A stretch of DNA of 64,000 nt, taken from NCBI GenBank assembly GCA_017466455.1, contig JAFTUD010000001.1, positions 104,892 through 168,891 on the forward strand, in the 5' to 3' direction. Shown here piece by piece: positions 24,497 through 32,825 of this stretch. The translations under genes were made by a program, and so were the position numbers. The stretch is from Clostridia bacterium. Lineage in GTDB: Bacteria > Bacillota_A > Clostridia > Oscillospirales > CAG-272. The notes below the pieces were generated by a model. It had not been told where the DNA came from and did not search any database. It saw only the letters and a program-made list of their open reading frames with translations. How positions within the stretch are numbered: the stretch's first letter is position 1; each line of letters begins with the position of its first letter.

Positions 24497-25657
24497 TTAA
24501 ATTACCTTATTTGCACTTACATAAACTGTGTCAATTTCGGGATTTTCAATATCCTTAATAGCGATAAAATCCGCACGGTATGAAACCGCAATTCTTCCGA
24601 CTCCGTCAGCCTTAACCATGCTTGCGGGATTTACCGTCGCATACTTGATAGCCTCTGTCAGCGGAATGTCGCAAAATTTCATGAAATTCGTTAATGCCTT
24701 GAACATTGAAAGCGTGCTTCCCGCAATAACTCCGAATTCATTAACAGCACAGCCGTTCTTTACAGTCACCTTAGTTCCCGCAACACTGCAGGAGCTTCCG
24801 TCAGGAATGCAAGCCGCCGCTACCGAGTCAGTAATAAGCACAAGCTTATCCGAGGGCTTTGACTTGTACGCAAGCCTTACCATTGCAGGGTGAGAATGAA
24901 ATCCGTCAGCAATAAGCTCGGCATAGGCTGTATCCGCCGTAAGCGCTGCAACAGTAGCGCCGGGCTCTCTGTGATGTATCTTTGTCATTGCATTGTATGT
25001 GTGAGTAAATGAGCGTGCGCCAAGCTCGAGCGCGTGCATAGCCTGCTCGTATGTCGCGGTCGTATGCGCAATTCCAACGGTAACGCCAAGCTCATTCGCT
25101 TTTTTGATAAACTCATCACCGCCCTCAAGCTCGGGAGCAAAGGATGCGTGTATAGGATGTGGCATCATCGCGCCTGCTAACTCCGCAAGCTCGTTTGCAC
25201 TTGGCTTAGCCAAAAGATGCTCGGCATGCGCGCCCTTAGCCAAGGGATTTAAGTATCTGCCCTCAAGGTGAATACCCATTATATTCGCACAGCCCTTTTT
25301 TGCGTTGAGCCTGTTCTGATTTATCTTAAATACCGAATTTGTAAGATGCGAAAATGTGTCCGAGGCAAGAGTAGCCATAATAGAGGTCGTACCCATTCGC
25401 GCGTATCTCGCAGTCATAAACTGTATTTCATTTTCCTTAGCGAAGTTGAAATCATATCCGCCGATTCCGTGCGTATGCACATCGACAAGACCGGGGATAA
25501 GATATTTTCCCTCAAGGTCTATAATTTCATAATCATCGCCAAAGCTATCCCTTGTAACTCCGGAAATAAACCCGTCCTCACAAAGCACGGTAGCCTCAAC
25601 AAAGCTCTCGCTTACCGAGTTGAAGATCTTACCGCCAACAAAAGCAACTTTTTTCAT
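24497..25657 (-). CDS. nagA: N-acetylglucosamine-6-phosphate deacetylase
   Basis: NagA removes the acetyl group from GlcNAc-6-phosphate, feeding amino sugars from cell wall recycling into glycolysis. The 386-residue protein has the amidohydrolase metal motif VDVHTHG near residue 56, GIHLEGRYLNP near 123 with the catalytic-site glutamate, and HTYNAMT near 221. A GTGGAGGAATTT site marks the ATG at 25657; an upstream TTG start at 25675 is less likely. nagB is not adjacent. It sits between rsmI and metG, a place where Bacillus has no such gene. It looks inserted into an otherwise familiar gene order. Confidence 0.93.
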   Translation of the reverse strand: MKKVAFVGGKIFNSVSESFVEATVLCEDGFISGVTRDSFGDDYEIIDLEGKYLIPGLVDVHTHGIGGYDFNFAKENEIQFMTARYARMGTTSIMATLASDTFSHLTNSVFKINQNRLNAKKGCANIMGIHLEGRYLNPLAKGAHAEHLLAKPSANELAELAGAMMPHPIHASFAPELEGGDEFIKKANELGVTVGIAHTTATYEQAMHALELGARSFTHTYNAMTKIHHREPGATVAALTADTAYAELIADGFHSHPAMVRLAYKSKPSDKLVLITDSVAAACIPDGSSCSVAGTKVTVKNGCAVNEFGVIAGSTLSMFKALTNFMKFCDIPLTEAIKYATVNPASMVKADGVGRIAVSYRADFIAIKDIENPEIDTVYVSANKVI

Positions 25658-25754
25658 AAATTCCTCCACAGTCAAGTGATAAGTAACGCTATATCACATC
25701 TGAAGCGGGCAGAGAGATAAAAACAGCCCCACCACCTCATAATACATTATTTTA

Positions 25755-25788
25755 ACAAAAAAAAGCCCCAATATCAAGGGCTTTTTAT
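25755..25788 (-). terminator. rsmI terminator
   Basis: AAAAAGCCC and GGGCTTTTT form the stem, followed by T residues on the minus strand, between rsmI and nagA. Confidence 0.8.
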
Positions 25789-25801
25789 ATTTTTTATAAT
25801 T

Positions 25802-26686
25802 TTATGCGTTAATTATTTTATATATTTCATTTTTAGGCACGCCTCTGTCCTTAGCAACCGCCTTTATCGCGTCCATTTTGGAAAGGTCAAGCGAGATATA
25901 ATGCTCAAAATGCTCCTGTACGCTCATGTTCGCCCAAAATGCGTTGCTTGTAGCCTCGGATTTGCTTGCCCCCTCGACAACAAGGACAAATTCACCCCGT
26001 GGCTCATTCTCCTCATAGTATTTAACCGCACCCGAGAGGGTCGTGCGAATTATCTCCTCATTCAGCTTTGTAAGCTCCCTACAAAGCGAGATTTTCCTGT
26101 CCCCAAATGCTTCAAGCAGGTCGCCAAGCGTCTTTTTCAGCTTGTGAGGCGCTTCGTAAAAAATCGTAGTGCGCGTGTCCGCCTTAATCTCACTTAGGCG
26201 TGCGCTTCTTTCGTTCTTGTTAGTGCTTAAAAAGCCCTCAAAGCAAAATCTTCCCGTCGCAAGCGCGGAAAGAGCAAGGGCGTTTACCACCGCCGAACAG
26301 CCGGGCACCGATGTAACAGTAATGTCCCTTTCGGCGCAAAGGCGTACAAGGTCCTCACCGGGGTCGCTAATCGCAGGCGTGCCGGCATCGGTAACAAGCG
26401 CACAGCTCTCACCGTTAAGCAGGCGAGAAGCAATCACCTCACCGCGCTCCCTCTTGTTATGCTCAAAGTAGCTCACCATAGGCTTGCTTATTTCAAAATA
26501 GGCAAGTAGCTTGCCCGTGTTCCTCGTGTCCTCCGCCGCTATAAAGTCAACCTCGCGAAGGGTCTTTAGCGCACGCTCGGATATGTCGGACAAATTTCCG
26601 ATAGGGGTCGCAACAAGGTATAAAACCCCACCCTGTATCGCGTTTTTGTCCTCTTTTGAAACATTTTTAGATTTTATACTGCTCAT
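25802..26686 (-). CDS. rsmI: 16S rRNA (cytidine-1402-2'-O)-methyltransferase
   Basis: RsmI methylates the ribose of C1402 in the decoding centre of 16S rRNA. The 294-residue protein has the tetrapyrrole-methylase-like signatures LVATPIGNLSDIS (about 24), AAEDTRNTG (about 50) and TDAGTPAISDPG (about 98-109). An AAGGAAC site precedes the start. It follows trmN6 by 28 bp and closes the holB-ricT-ferredoxin-trmN6-rsmI part of the cluster. Confidence 0.95.
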   Translation of the reverse strand: MSSIKSKNVSKEDKNAIQGGVLYLVATPIGNLSDISERALKTLREVDFIAAEDTRNTGKLLAYFEISKPMVSYFEHNKRERGEVIASRLLNGESCALVTDAGTPAISDPGEDLVRLCAERDITVTSVPGCSAVVNALALSALATGRFCFEGFLSTNKNERSARLSEIKADTRTTIFYEAPHKLKKTLGDLLEAFGDRKISLCRELTKLNEEIIRTTLSGAVKYYEENEPRGEFVLVVEGASKSEATSNAFWANMSVQEHFEHYISLDLSKMDAIKAVAKDRGVPKNEIYKIINA

Positions 26687-26714
26687 TTTTGTTCCTTATT
26701 CAAACTTATTTGGC

Positions 26715-27470
26715 TTACCTTATGTCACTTGACTCAAAGCTACAACTCTCGTAAATTTTCGCATACCTCTCGGTGTACTCGCTTGTTCCGTCCTTATAGA
26801 TAAAAATCGGCTCGGTTGTCACCATTCCGCTTTTTGCACCAAGCTTTGCCGAAATCAGCAAAAGACAAGGGGGAGTGGTTGAATTTGGGTATATAAGCGT
26901 CATTTTTTTAGGCTCTAAGCCGTTTTTCTTTAACGCAAAAATCAAATCTGCCATTCTATCAGGGCGATAAACAACATAAAAGTCACCGCCGTGCTTCAAA
27001 AGTCGCTTGGCGCACGCACAAAAGTCGTTAATATCACCGCACACCTCGTGCCTTGCGATATTCTTTTGCTCACACTCGTTCGCCTTTCCTGCATCGCTTT
27101 TCATATACGGCGGGTTTGAAAATACAAAGTCCACCTCTTTCACCGTATCAAGCGGACCTGCGTCCCTGACATTTTTGCATATGGCGGTAAGCTTGTCCGA
27201 AAATCCGTTAAGCTCGGCATTCCTCTGACATAGAGAGGCAAACTCGTCCTGCACCTCAAATCCATACACATGTGCGCACTTTTTGCGACTGAGAGCAAGA
27301 AGGGAGATTACCCCCGTGCCGGCGCCCAGCTCCGCGCCAATCAGCTTTGAGCGTGATGGTAAAAATGATGATAAAAGATAGGCATCAGTTCCAAAGGTCA
27401 GCCCATTTTTCTTTTCAATCAATCGGAGATTTTCGTTTATTTCATTTATTCTTTCGTCATTATTCAGCAT
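26715..27470 (-). CDS. tRNA1(Val) (adenine-37-N6)-methyltransferase-like protein
   Basis: This 251-residue SAM-dependent methyltransferase of the TrmN6/YabB (YfiC) family has an early LTFGTDAYLLSSF segment, the SAM loop GAELGAGTGVISLL (about 48) and the NPPY catalytic motif as FSNPPYMK (about 120). In Bacillus yabB sits at the same place in the cluster. The ATG at 27470 is preferred over the TTG at 27500, which lies in the terminator hairpin, although no strong ribosome binding site is visible for either. Confidence 0.87.
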   Translation of the reverse strand: MLNNDERINEINENLRLIEKKNGLTFGTDAYLLSSFLPSRSKLIGAELGAGTGVISLLALSRKKCAHVYGFEVQDEFASLCQRNAELNGFSDKLTAICKNVRDAGPLDTVKEVDFVFSNPPYMKSDAGKANECEQKNIARHEVCGDINDFCACAKRLLKHGGDFYVVYRPDRMADLIFALKKNGLEPKKMTLIYPNSTTPPCLLLISAKLGAKSGMVTTEPIFIYKDGTSEYTERYAKIYESCSFESSDIR

Positions 27471-27498
27471 AATAATAAAAAGTGGCTTATTAAACAAC

Positions 27499-27523
27499 AA
27501 CGGACTCGGTAAGGAGTCCGTTA
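27499..27523 (-). terminator. Hairpin after the ferredoxin gene
   Basis: AACGGACTC-GGTAAGG-GAGTCCGTT-type pairing is followed on the minus strand by a moderately T-rich stretch. It probably ends or attenuates the ferredoxin transcript before trmN6. Confidence 0.6.
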
Positions 27524-27539
27524 AGCTGTTTGATTTGAA

Positions 27540-27707
27540 TTATTCCTCAACGATAGCATCAACAGGACATTGACCTGCGCAAGCTCCGCATCCAACGCAA
27601 ACATCTGCGTCGATTACATAGATGTCACCCTCGCTGATTGCCTCAACAGGACATTGAGCAGCACAAGAACCGCAAGCGATGCAAGCATCAGTAATTTTGA
27701 AAGCCAT
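27540..27707 (-). CDS. Two-cluster 4Fe-4S ferredoxin (55 aa)
   Basis: The 55-residue protein has two classic CxxCxxCxxxCP motifs (CIACGSCAAQCP near residue 9 and CVGCGACAGQCP near 37), the clostridial 2[4Fe-4S] ferredoxin pattern. It carries low-potential electrons in fermentation and would be a natural partner of the NfnAB complex encoded at 42.6-44.9 kb. A GGAGGTATT site precedes the ATG. It has its own promoter and a following hairpin, so it is probably a separate strong transcript inserted between ricT and trmN6. Confidence 0.95.
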   Translation of the reverse strand: MAFKITDACIACGSCAAQCPVEAISEGDIYVIDADVCVGCGACAGQCPVDAIVEE

Positions 27708-27773
27708 TTTGAATACCTCCGTATAGATTTTTATTATAGCTCAATGGAAATCCAAAGGAGCTTTTATAAACTA

Positions 27774-27801
27774 ATTTTATCACAAAATTTAATTTTGTCA
27801 A
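27774..27801 (-). promoter_or_regulatory. Ferredoxin promoter containing a perfect palindrome
   Basis: On the minus strand TTGACA (27801-27796), a 16-bp spacer and TAAAAT (27779-27774). ACAAAATT-T-AATTTTGT (27782-27798) fills the spacer and is a good candidate operator. Confidence 0.65.
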
Positions 27802-27825
27802 TATAAAAACGAAAATTAGTTGTCA

Positions 27826-28725
27826 TTATTCTTCATTATTCGTGTTTTTTTCCGACTTTTTCTTTGGATAGGAAATTACGGTAACATCATCTCTGTGATA
27901 CTGCTTTATATTTTCGTTTATCATAACCTTGATAAGCCCTCTTATGGGATTTGTGTCCGTAACAACTCCGATGCCGTCAGGAGTCTTAACCGAGGAATCG
28001 ACAGGCGGAGTCAGGCGAATTTCCTCTTGATACGCCTCATGCTCGTATCTGAGACAGCACATAAGCCTACCGCACGCACCCGAAATCTTAGCGGAATTAA
28101 GCGACAGATTTTGCTCCTTCGCCATCTTGATAGAAACCTGCACAAAATCGGGAAGGAAGGATGAACAGCAAAACTGCCGTCCGCAAATACCGAGTCCGCC
28201 CATAAACTTGGCTTCATCGCGAATGCCGATTTGCCTTAACTCAATTCTCGTTCTGAAGGTTGAGGCAAGGTCCTTTACAAGCTCGCGGAAGTCAATTCTT
28301 CCGTCAGCGGTAAAGTAAAAGGTGAGCTTTGTCATATCAAAGGTGTATTCCGCCTCTATCAGCTTCATTTCAAGCTCGTGAGCTAAAACCTTAGCTTGGC
28401 AAATCCTCATAGCCTCGGACTGCTTCTTCTTTATCTCCTCATGTTGCTTTATATCGTTTGGCGTCGCGATTCTCAAAACAGGCTTAAGCGGAGATACAAC
28501 ATCCTTTGAGGCAACAAGCTTGTTAGGTGCGCAAACTCTGCCGAATTCAACACCGCGAGCCGTTTCCACAATGGCGTAGTCCGTTGATTTTGCCTTGATT
28601 CCGTTCGGCGCAAAGTAGTAGGTCTTTCCGCCGTCCTTAAAGCAAACGCCAATTACCTCAGTCATTTCCTGAGTGCCTTGTGTGGCTGTATCGTTAATTA
28701 CATCATTATTTACTTCGTTTGACAT
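27826..28725 (-). CDS. ricT: PSP1-domain protein RicT (YaaT)
   Basis: RicT belongs to the RicA/F/T complex that in Bacillus helps RNase Y-dependent RNA maturation and affects sporulation, competence and biofilm. The 299-residue copy has the PSP1 core (about 55-245), with the cysteine motifs GICGRQFCCSSFLPDF (about 154) and GACGRLMCCLRYE (about 189) that bind iron-sulfur clusters in the family. The C-terminal tail is charged. It begins one base after the holB stop codon, as in Bacillus, so the two are translated together. Confidence 0.93.
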   Translation of the reverse strand: MSNEVNNDVINDTATQGTQEMTEVIGVCFKDGGKTYYFAPNGIKAKSTDYAIVETARGVEFGRVCAPNKLVASKDVVSPLKPVLRIATPNDIKQHEEIKKKQSEAMRICQAKVLAHELEMKLIEAEYTFDMTKLTFYFTADGRIDFRELVKDLASTFRTRIELRQIGIRDEAKFMGGLGICGRQFCCSSFLPDFVQVSIKMAKEQNLSLNSAKISGACGRLMCCLRYEHEAYQEEIRLTPPVDSSVKTPDGIGVVTDTNPIRGLIKVMINENIKQYHRDDVTVISYPKKKSEKNTNNEE

Positions 28726-28726
28726 T

Positions 28727-29716
28727 TTATTTGCCCTTCTTTTTAGTATTCGTTAGGATTGACATAAGCGTAAGTGCCGAGCTGCAATTCATATTAAGGT
28801 CCGAAATTGCGGTGAAAAATGACTCGTGACAGGCGCAAAGCCTCTCCATTTTGTACTGCTTAGCTATGCTAAGAGCCTTTTCCTTCGCCGTAAAGAAATA
28901 AAGCGACGCATCGGGATTTTTCTTTACAAGCATAATGTCGCCAAGCACCTCAAGAGAAAGTGAAATCAGGTCCTTAAGCTCCTCTCTTGGCATAGAGGAC
29001 AGAGTAAGCATGTGAGCAACGCTTTCGCCATCGTCACGCAAGACATCAAGCGTTAAATCAAGCGCCAGCTGACGCTTGGCGAGTAGCTCCTGCGATTTTT
29101 CCTCATCAAGTAAATCAATAGCGTATCCGAGCGACCCCGCCGAGGCAACGACAATTTCCTCAAGCCTCTCATCTGACAGGGATGAGCGAGAAAGCGATTT
29201 CAGATGATTAAAAATAACATCCTTCTCAAGATAGCTCGTTTTGAGGATTTGCGCCCGTGAGCGAATTGTTTCAAGTAGCGTGCCGGCATTCGGAGTCAAG
29301 AGAAAGAAAATTACATTCTTTGGTGGCTCCTCAAGGGAAATGAGAAGCGCGTTTTGCGCCTTCACATTCATTTTGTGCGCGTTTTCAATAATGTAAATCT
29401 TGTAATCGCTCTCGTTTGGCGAGTTGTAAAGCTCCTGCTTTATCGCACGCACCTGATCGACCTTGGTTATCTCAAAAAATCTTACATCAGTATGTAAATC
29501 GTTAAGCACACGCTGACACGAGCGACATACCCCGCACGGACAGGCGTCGTTGCTTTCGCAAAGAATACCCGCCGAGGCAAGCTTGGCGACGGTTTTCTTT
29601 CCCGTGCCCTGCGCTCCCTCGATTATGTAAGCGTGAGAAAAGCTCCTTGAGGCGACAGCAGTGCCAAGAGTATTTTTAATGTCATCGTTTCCAATAAGAG
29701 TTTTAAAAATCTCCAT
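28727..29716 (-). CDS. holB: DNA polymerase III delta' subunit
   Basis: The delta' subunit is part of the clamp loader that puts the sliding clamp on primed DNA. The 329-residue protein has an AAA+ fold with a P-loop EGAQGTGKKT near residue 33, a zinc-binding cysteine cluster (CESNDACPCGVCRSC, about 53-67) and the arginine/sensor segment LLISLEEPPKNVIFFLLT (about 123). It is the first gene of the long minus-strand cluster. The site before the start, CAAGGGGGG, is G-rich but usable. Confidence 0.93.
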   Translation of the reverse strand: MEIFKTLIGNDDIKNTLGTAVASRSFSHAYIIEGAQGTGKKTVAKLASAGILCESNDACPCGVCRSCQRVLNDLHTDVRFFEITKVDQVRAIKQELYNSPNESDYKIYIIENAHKMNVKAQNALLISLEEPPKNVIFFLLTPNAGTLLETIRSRAQILKTSYLEKDVIFNHLKSLSRSSLSDERLEEIVVASAGSLGYAIDLLDEEKSQELLAKRQLALDLTLDVLRDDGESVAHMLTLSSMPREELKDLISLSLEVLGDIMLVKKNPDASLYFFTAKEKALSIAKQYKMERLCACHESFFTAISDLNMNCSSALTLMSILTNTKKKGK

Positions 29717-29747
29717 ATGTGCCCCCCTTGATAGCTCTTATTCATAT

Positions 29748-29777
29748 AGTATAACATATCAAAGCGCAGTATGTCAA
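29748..29777 (-). promoter_or_regulatory. Promoter of holB-ricT
   Basis: On the minus strand TTGACA (29777-29772), an 18-bp spacer and TATACT (29753-29748) lie about 32 bp before holB. Confidence 0.75.
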
Positions 29778-29908
29778 ATAAAATTAAATAAAAAGTTCAA
29801 CATTTTAATATAAAGAAGATACTTTTTGTAATATTTGATATTAAAAAGTATAAAAAAGCGAAATTTTTTATGCAAGAGTGAGAAAAATGGACAATTTTCA
29901 AAAAACTC

Positions 29909-29937
29909 TTGAATATTTTTCCAAAATGGTATAAAAT
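29909..29937 (+). promoter_or_regulatory. Promoter of gap
   Basis: TTGAAT (29909-29914), a 17-bp spacer and TAAAAT (29932-29937) give a leader of about 55 bases before gap. Confidence 0.65.
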
Positions 29938-29999
29938 ATATAATCGGTAGGGAATGGAAGGTTCCATACACAAAATAAAATTTTTTGGAGGACTTTAAA

Positions 30000-31019
30000 A
30001 TGTCAGTTAAAGTTGCAATTAACGGCTTTGGCCGTATCGGACGTCTTGCATTCAGACAGATGTTCGGAGCAGAGGGCTACGAGGTAGTAGCAATCAACGA
30101 TCTTACAAGCGCAAAGATGCTTGCACACCTTCTTAAGTATGATACAGCACAAGGCAAGTACGCTCTTGCTGATACCGTATCAGTTGATGAGGAAGCAAAT
30201 AGCATCACAGTAGACGGAAAGACCATTAAGATTTATGCAGAGAAGGACGCTGCAAACTGCCCATGGGCTGAGCTCGGTGTAGATGTAGTTCTCGAGTGCA
30301 CAGGCTTCTACTGCTCAAAGGACAAGTCAATGGCACACATCAACGCAGGTGCTAAGAAGGTAGTTATTTCTGCTCCTGCAGGAAACGACCTTAAGACAAT
30401 CGTATTCGGCGTAAACAACGAAACACTTACAGCTGATGACCAAATCATCTCAGCTGCATCATGCACAACAAACTGCCTCGCTCCTATGGCAAAGGCTCTT
30501 AACGATGCATTCCCAATCCAAAGCGGTATTATGACAACCGTTCACGCTTACACAGGCGACCAAATGATTCTTGACGGTCCTCACAGAAAGGGTGACCTTC
30601 GCCGTGCAAGAGCAGGCGCTCAAAACATCGTTCCTAACTCAACAGGCGCTGCAAAGGCTATCGGTCTTGTAATTCCTGAGCTCAACGGCAAGCTTATCGG
30701 CTCTGCACAAAGAGTTCCTACCTGCACAGGCTCAACAACAATTCTCGTTGCTGTAGTTAAGGGCAAGGATATAACAAAGGACGCTATCAACGCAGCTATG
30801 AAGGCACAGGCTAACGCTTCCTTCGGCTACAACACCGACGAAATCGTTTCATCTGATGTAATCGGTATGCGTTATGGCTCACTCTTCGATGCAACTCAAA
30901 CAATGGTTGCAAAGATTGACGACGACACATATCAGGTACAGGTTGTTTCTTGGTACGATAACGAGAACTCCTACACAAGCCAAATGGTTCGTACAATCAA
31001 GTATTTCGCTGAAATCTAA
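30000..31019 (+). CDS. gap: Glyceraldehyde-3-phosphate dehydrogenase
   Basis: The glycolytic enzyme oxidises and phosphorylates glyceraldehyde 3-phosphate using NAD. The ATG at 30000 follows a strong GGAGGA site; the TTG at 29985 lies upstream of it. The 339-residue protein has the nucleotide fold INGFGRIGR at the start, the catalytic cysteine in [12 protein letters not shown] (about 150), the HAYTGDQ histidine region (about 180) and SWYDNENSY near the end. Its codons look optimised for high expression. It is a single gene with a strong UUCG-capped terminator. Confidence 0.97.
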   Translation: MSVKVAINGFGRIGRLAFRQMFGAEGYEVVAINDLTSAKMLAHLLKYDTAQGKYALADTVSVDEEANSITVDGKTIKIYAEKDAANCPWAELGVDVVLECTGFYCSKDKSMAHINAGAKKVVISAPAGNDLKTIVFGVNNETLTADDQIISAASCTTNCLAPMAKALNDAFPIQSGIMTTVHAYTGDQMILDGPHRKGDLRRARAGAQNIVPNSTGAAKAIGLVIPELNGKLIGSAQRVPTCTGSTTILVAVVKGKDITKDAINAAMKAQANASFGYNTDEIVSSDVIGMRYGSLFDATQTMVAKIDDDTYQVQVVSWYDNENSYTSQMVRTIKYFAEI

Positions 31020-31035
31020 TTTCAAAAATACAAAT

Positions 31036-31066
31036 AAAAGCCTCTTGCTTCGGCAAGAGGCTTTTT
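31036..31066 (+). terminator. gap terminator
   Basis: GCCTCTTGC-TTCG-GCAAGAGGC is a stable UUCG-capped stem flanked by A and T runs. Confidence 0.95.
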
Positions 31067-31264
31067 GTTTGCAATTTGCACAAAAATCGGCTCTCCAAGT
31101 CCGTCAAAATCCTTGCTTTTTTGTGCAAAATGTAAAACCTTCCATTTTGAATGTGAAGGTTTTGTGAAAATCAACAAAATCATAATACGGTGTGATAAAA
31201 TTAAATTAGCAAGGGGGAATATGGACATTCTAAATGCCCTCACAAATAAAAGGAGCGTGATTTT

Positions 31265-31855
31265 ATGAAGAAAATATTATCAATACTTTTGGCACTCATT
31301 CTTTGCCTTGGCATGCTAATTTCGTGCGGTAACGAGGAAAATTCATCATCACAAGGTGAATATTCAAGTGTTTGCGGTAGTGAATCATCAGCTTGGGAAC
31401 CTAAAATCAATAAAATAAAAACGGAATATTCATTTGAACGATGTTATTTAAAGGAAGACAAATTTAATGAGCATTTATATAATGCTTTTGACCGATTTGT
31501 TTTTGCTGAATATTCCGATTACTTGAATTTTGTAAATGACGGAAATATTAGCGATTCTGATAATATAACTCAAGAGCTTTTTAATGAAAACTTCATTATA
31601 GCAGTATATCAAGACGGGTATAAGAGTCGAGAAAATGAGCGTTATGGTGATTTTGAAAAGAAAACAGATTCTTGTAGACTTGTTCTTGAATTTACGAATT
31701 ATACCAATGTGCCCGAGGAAGACCAAGAAATTTGGCCGGTTTTTGATTTGATTATTATTCCAAGAACGCTTTGCGCGGAAATATCATCTAATATGGAAAT
31801 CTCTCTCGTAATATGGGAACATAATTATGAATTTCGCGAACATATTTACCATTAG
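31265..31855 (+). CDS. Lipoprotein of unknown function, tandem copy 1 (196 aa)
   Basis: A lipoprotein signal peptide (residues 1 to about 20) ends in LISC, a lipobox, so the protein should be tethered outside the membrane. A short serine-rich linker follows, then a mixed domain of about 150 residues with no motif I know. Its first 30 codons and ribosome binding region (AAAAGGAGCGTGATTTT) are nearly the same as in the next gene, showing tandem duplication, but the mature parts have diverged strongly. Confidence 0.8.
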   Translation: MKKILSILLALILCLGMLISCGNEENSSSQGEYSSVCGSESSAWEPKINKIKTEYSFERCYLKEDKFNEHLYNAFDRFVFAEYSDYLNFVNDGNISDSDNITQELFNENFIIAVYQDGYKSRENERYGDFEKKTDSCRLVLEFTNYTNVPEEDQEIWPVFDLIIIPRTLCAEISSNMEISLVIWEHNYEFREHIYH

Positions 31856-31953
31856 ATGTATGACTGATATGATTACTTTGCGAAAACAATAGCAATATCG
31901 TAATTAAAAAACGGGGGGCTCTTGCCCGCCCTTAAATAAAGGAGTGTGATTTT

Positions 31954-32637
31954 ATGAAGAAAATATTATCAATACTTTTGGCGTTGATATTTTGCTTTGG
32001 AACTCTTGTGTCTTGCGGTGATGAAGAAAGCTCATCAAGCGAAAGCAGTCAACAAAGCGAGTCCTCAACCATAGGCACGGATTCAACGGAAACTCAAAAC
32101 ACAAATGCCGAGCCGATAGGAGCAAATCCCAAGAATGAGGGATATGTTAAGTATTACTATCGAAAAACTTACAAAAAAGAGGAGATGGTTTTTCAAAAAC
32201 CGGCAATAAGATTGATTGAAAGCAAAAAAGAAATGCAAGAATATTTTACCGATAAAGGATTTTATTGGAACGATATTGAAGACAATCAGATAGAAGCAGT
32301 CTTATCCGACAACTACATTCTAATTATATCAAGAAATCCGTCGTTGCTTATAGGATACAGGGACGCTTATGTCACGGATAACGGTGAAGCTGTCATTATG
32401 GCAGATGTTTTGAAGATTTATGACGAAATGAGTTATTCTACTGACGGAACTGTTTATTATGTAGAGAGGGATTCTGACATTCAAGAAGAGCCTGAACAGA
32501 GTGATAATTATTATACATGCTATGATGTTATTTATATTCCTAAGAGCGAGTGTGTTATAAATCCTGATAAAATAAGGGTTGAAAATCGAATTCATCAAAC
32601 GATAAAAAATCCCGATTTTACAGATGTAATGAAGTAA
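31954..32637 (+). CDS. Lipoprotein of unknown function, tandem copy 2 (227 aa)
   Basis: The signal peptide ends in LVSC (lipobox) and is followed by a serine- and glutamate-rich linker (about 22-50) and a domain of about 170 residues. The DNA around the start is a near copy of the preceding gene. Both mature domains end in a similar YIPKSEC / IIPRTLC phrase, suggesting a common fold. I do not recognise a family. Confidence 0.8.
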   Translation: MKKILSILLALIFCFGTLVSCGDEESSSSESSQQSESSTIGTDSTETQNTNAEPIGANPKNEGYVKYYYRKTYKKEEMVFQKPAIRLIESKKEMQEYFTDKGFYWNDIEDNQIEAVLSDNYILIISRNPSLLIGYRDAYVTDNGEAVIMADVLKIYDEMSYSTDGTVYYVERDSDIQEEPEQSDNYYTCYDVIYIPKSECVINPDKIRVENRIHQTIKNPDFTDVMK

Positions 32638-32713
32638 CCGAAATTAAGATCAACGGTAACGCGATTGCAGAGGACTAAAACGGGACGCCCTCGCCCACCC
32701 TTGAATATTTCTG

Positions 32714-32746
32714 AAAATAACAGGCAAAATTTGCCTGTTATTTTTT
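32714..32746 (+). terminator. Terminator after the lipoprotein pair
   Basis: AATAACAGGCAAA pairs with TTTGCCTGTTATT and is followed by T6. Confidence 0.9.
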
Positions 32747-32753
32747 AAAGCTA

Positions 32754-32782
32754 TTGAAATTTGCATACCATAATGATAAACT
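32754..32782 (+). promoter_or_regulatory. Promoter of comEC
   Basis: TTGAAA (32754-32759), a 17-bp spacer and TAAACT (32777-32782) lie directly after the lipoprotein terminator. Confidence 0.6.
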
Positions 32783-32825
32783 AATTGTGAAAACGATAGG
32801 CACGGCTGTGCGGAAGGGAGAGAAA

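Noticed and set aside
27471..27500. TTG start for the trmN6 gene at 27500
   Set aside because: It lies at the edge of the ferredoxin terminator hairpin without a ribosome binding site. The ATG at 27470 gives the usual N-terminus.
31909..31935. GGGGGGCTCTTGCCCGCCC stretch before the second lipoprotein as a G-tract switch
   Set aside because: The G run pairs with the following C-rich part as a leader hairpin and lies downstream of any promoter, unlike the surface-gene tracts.
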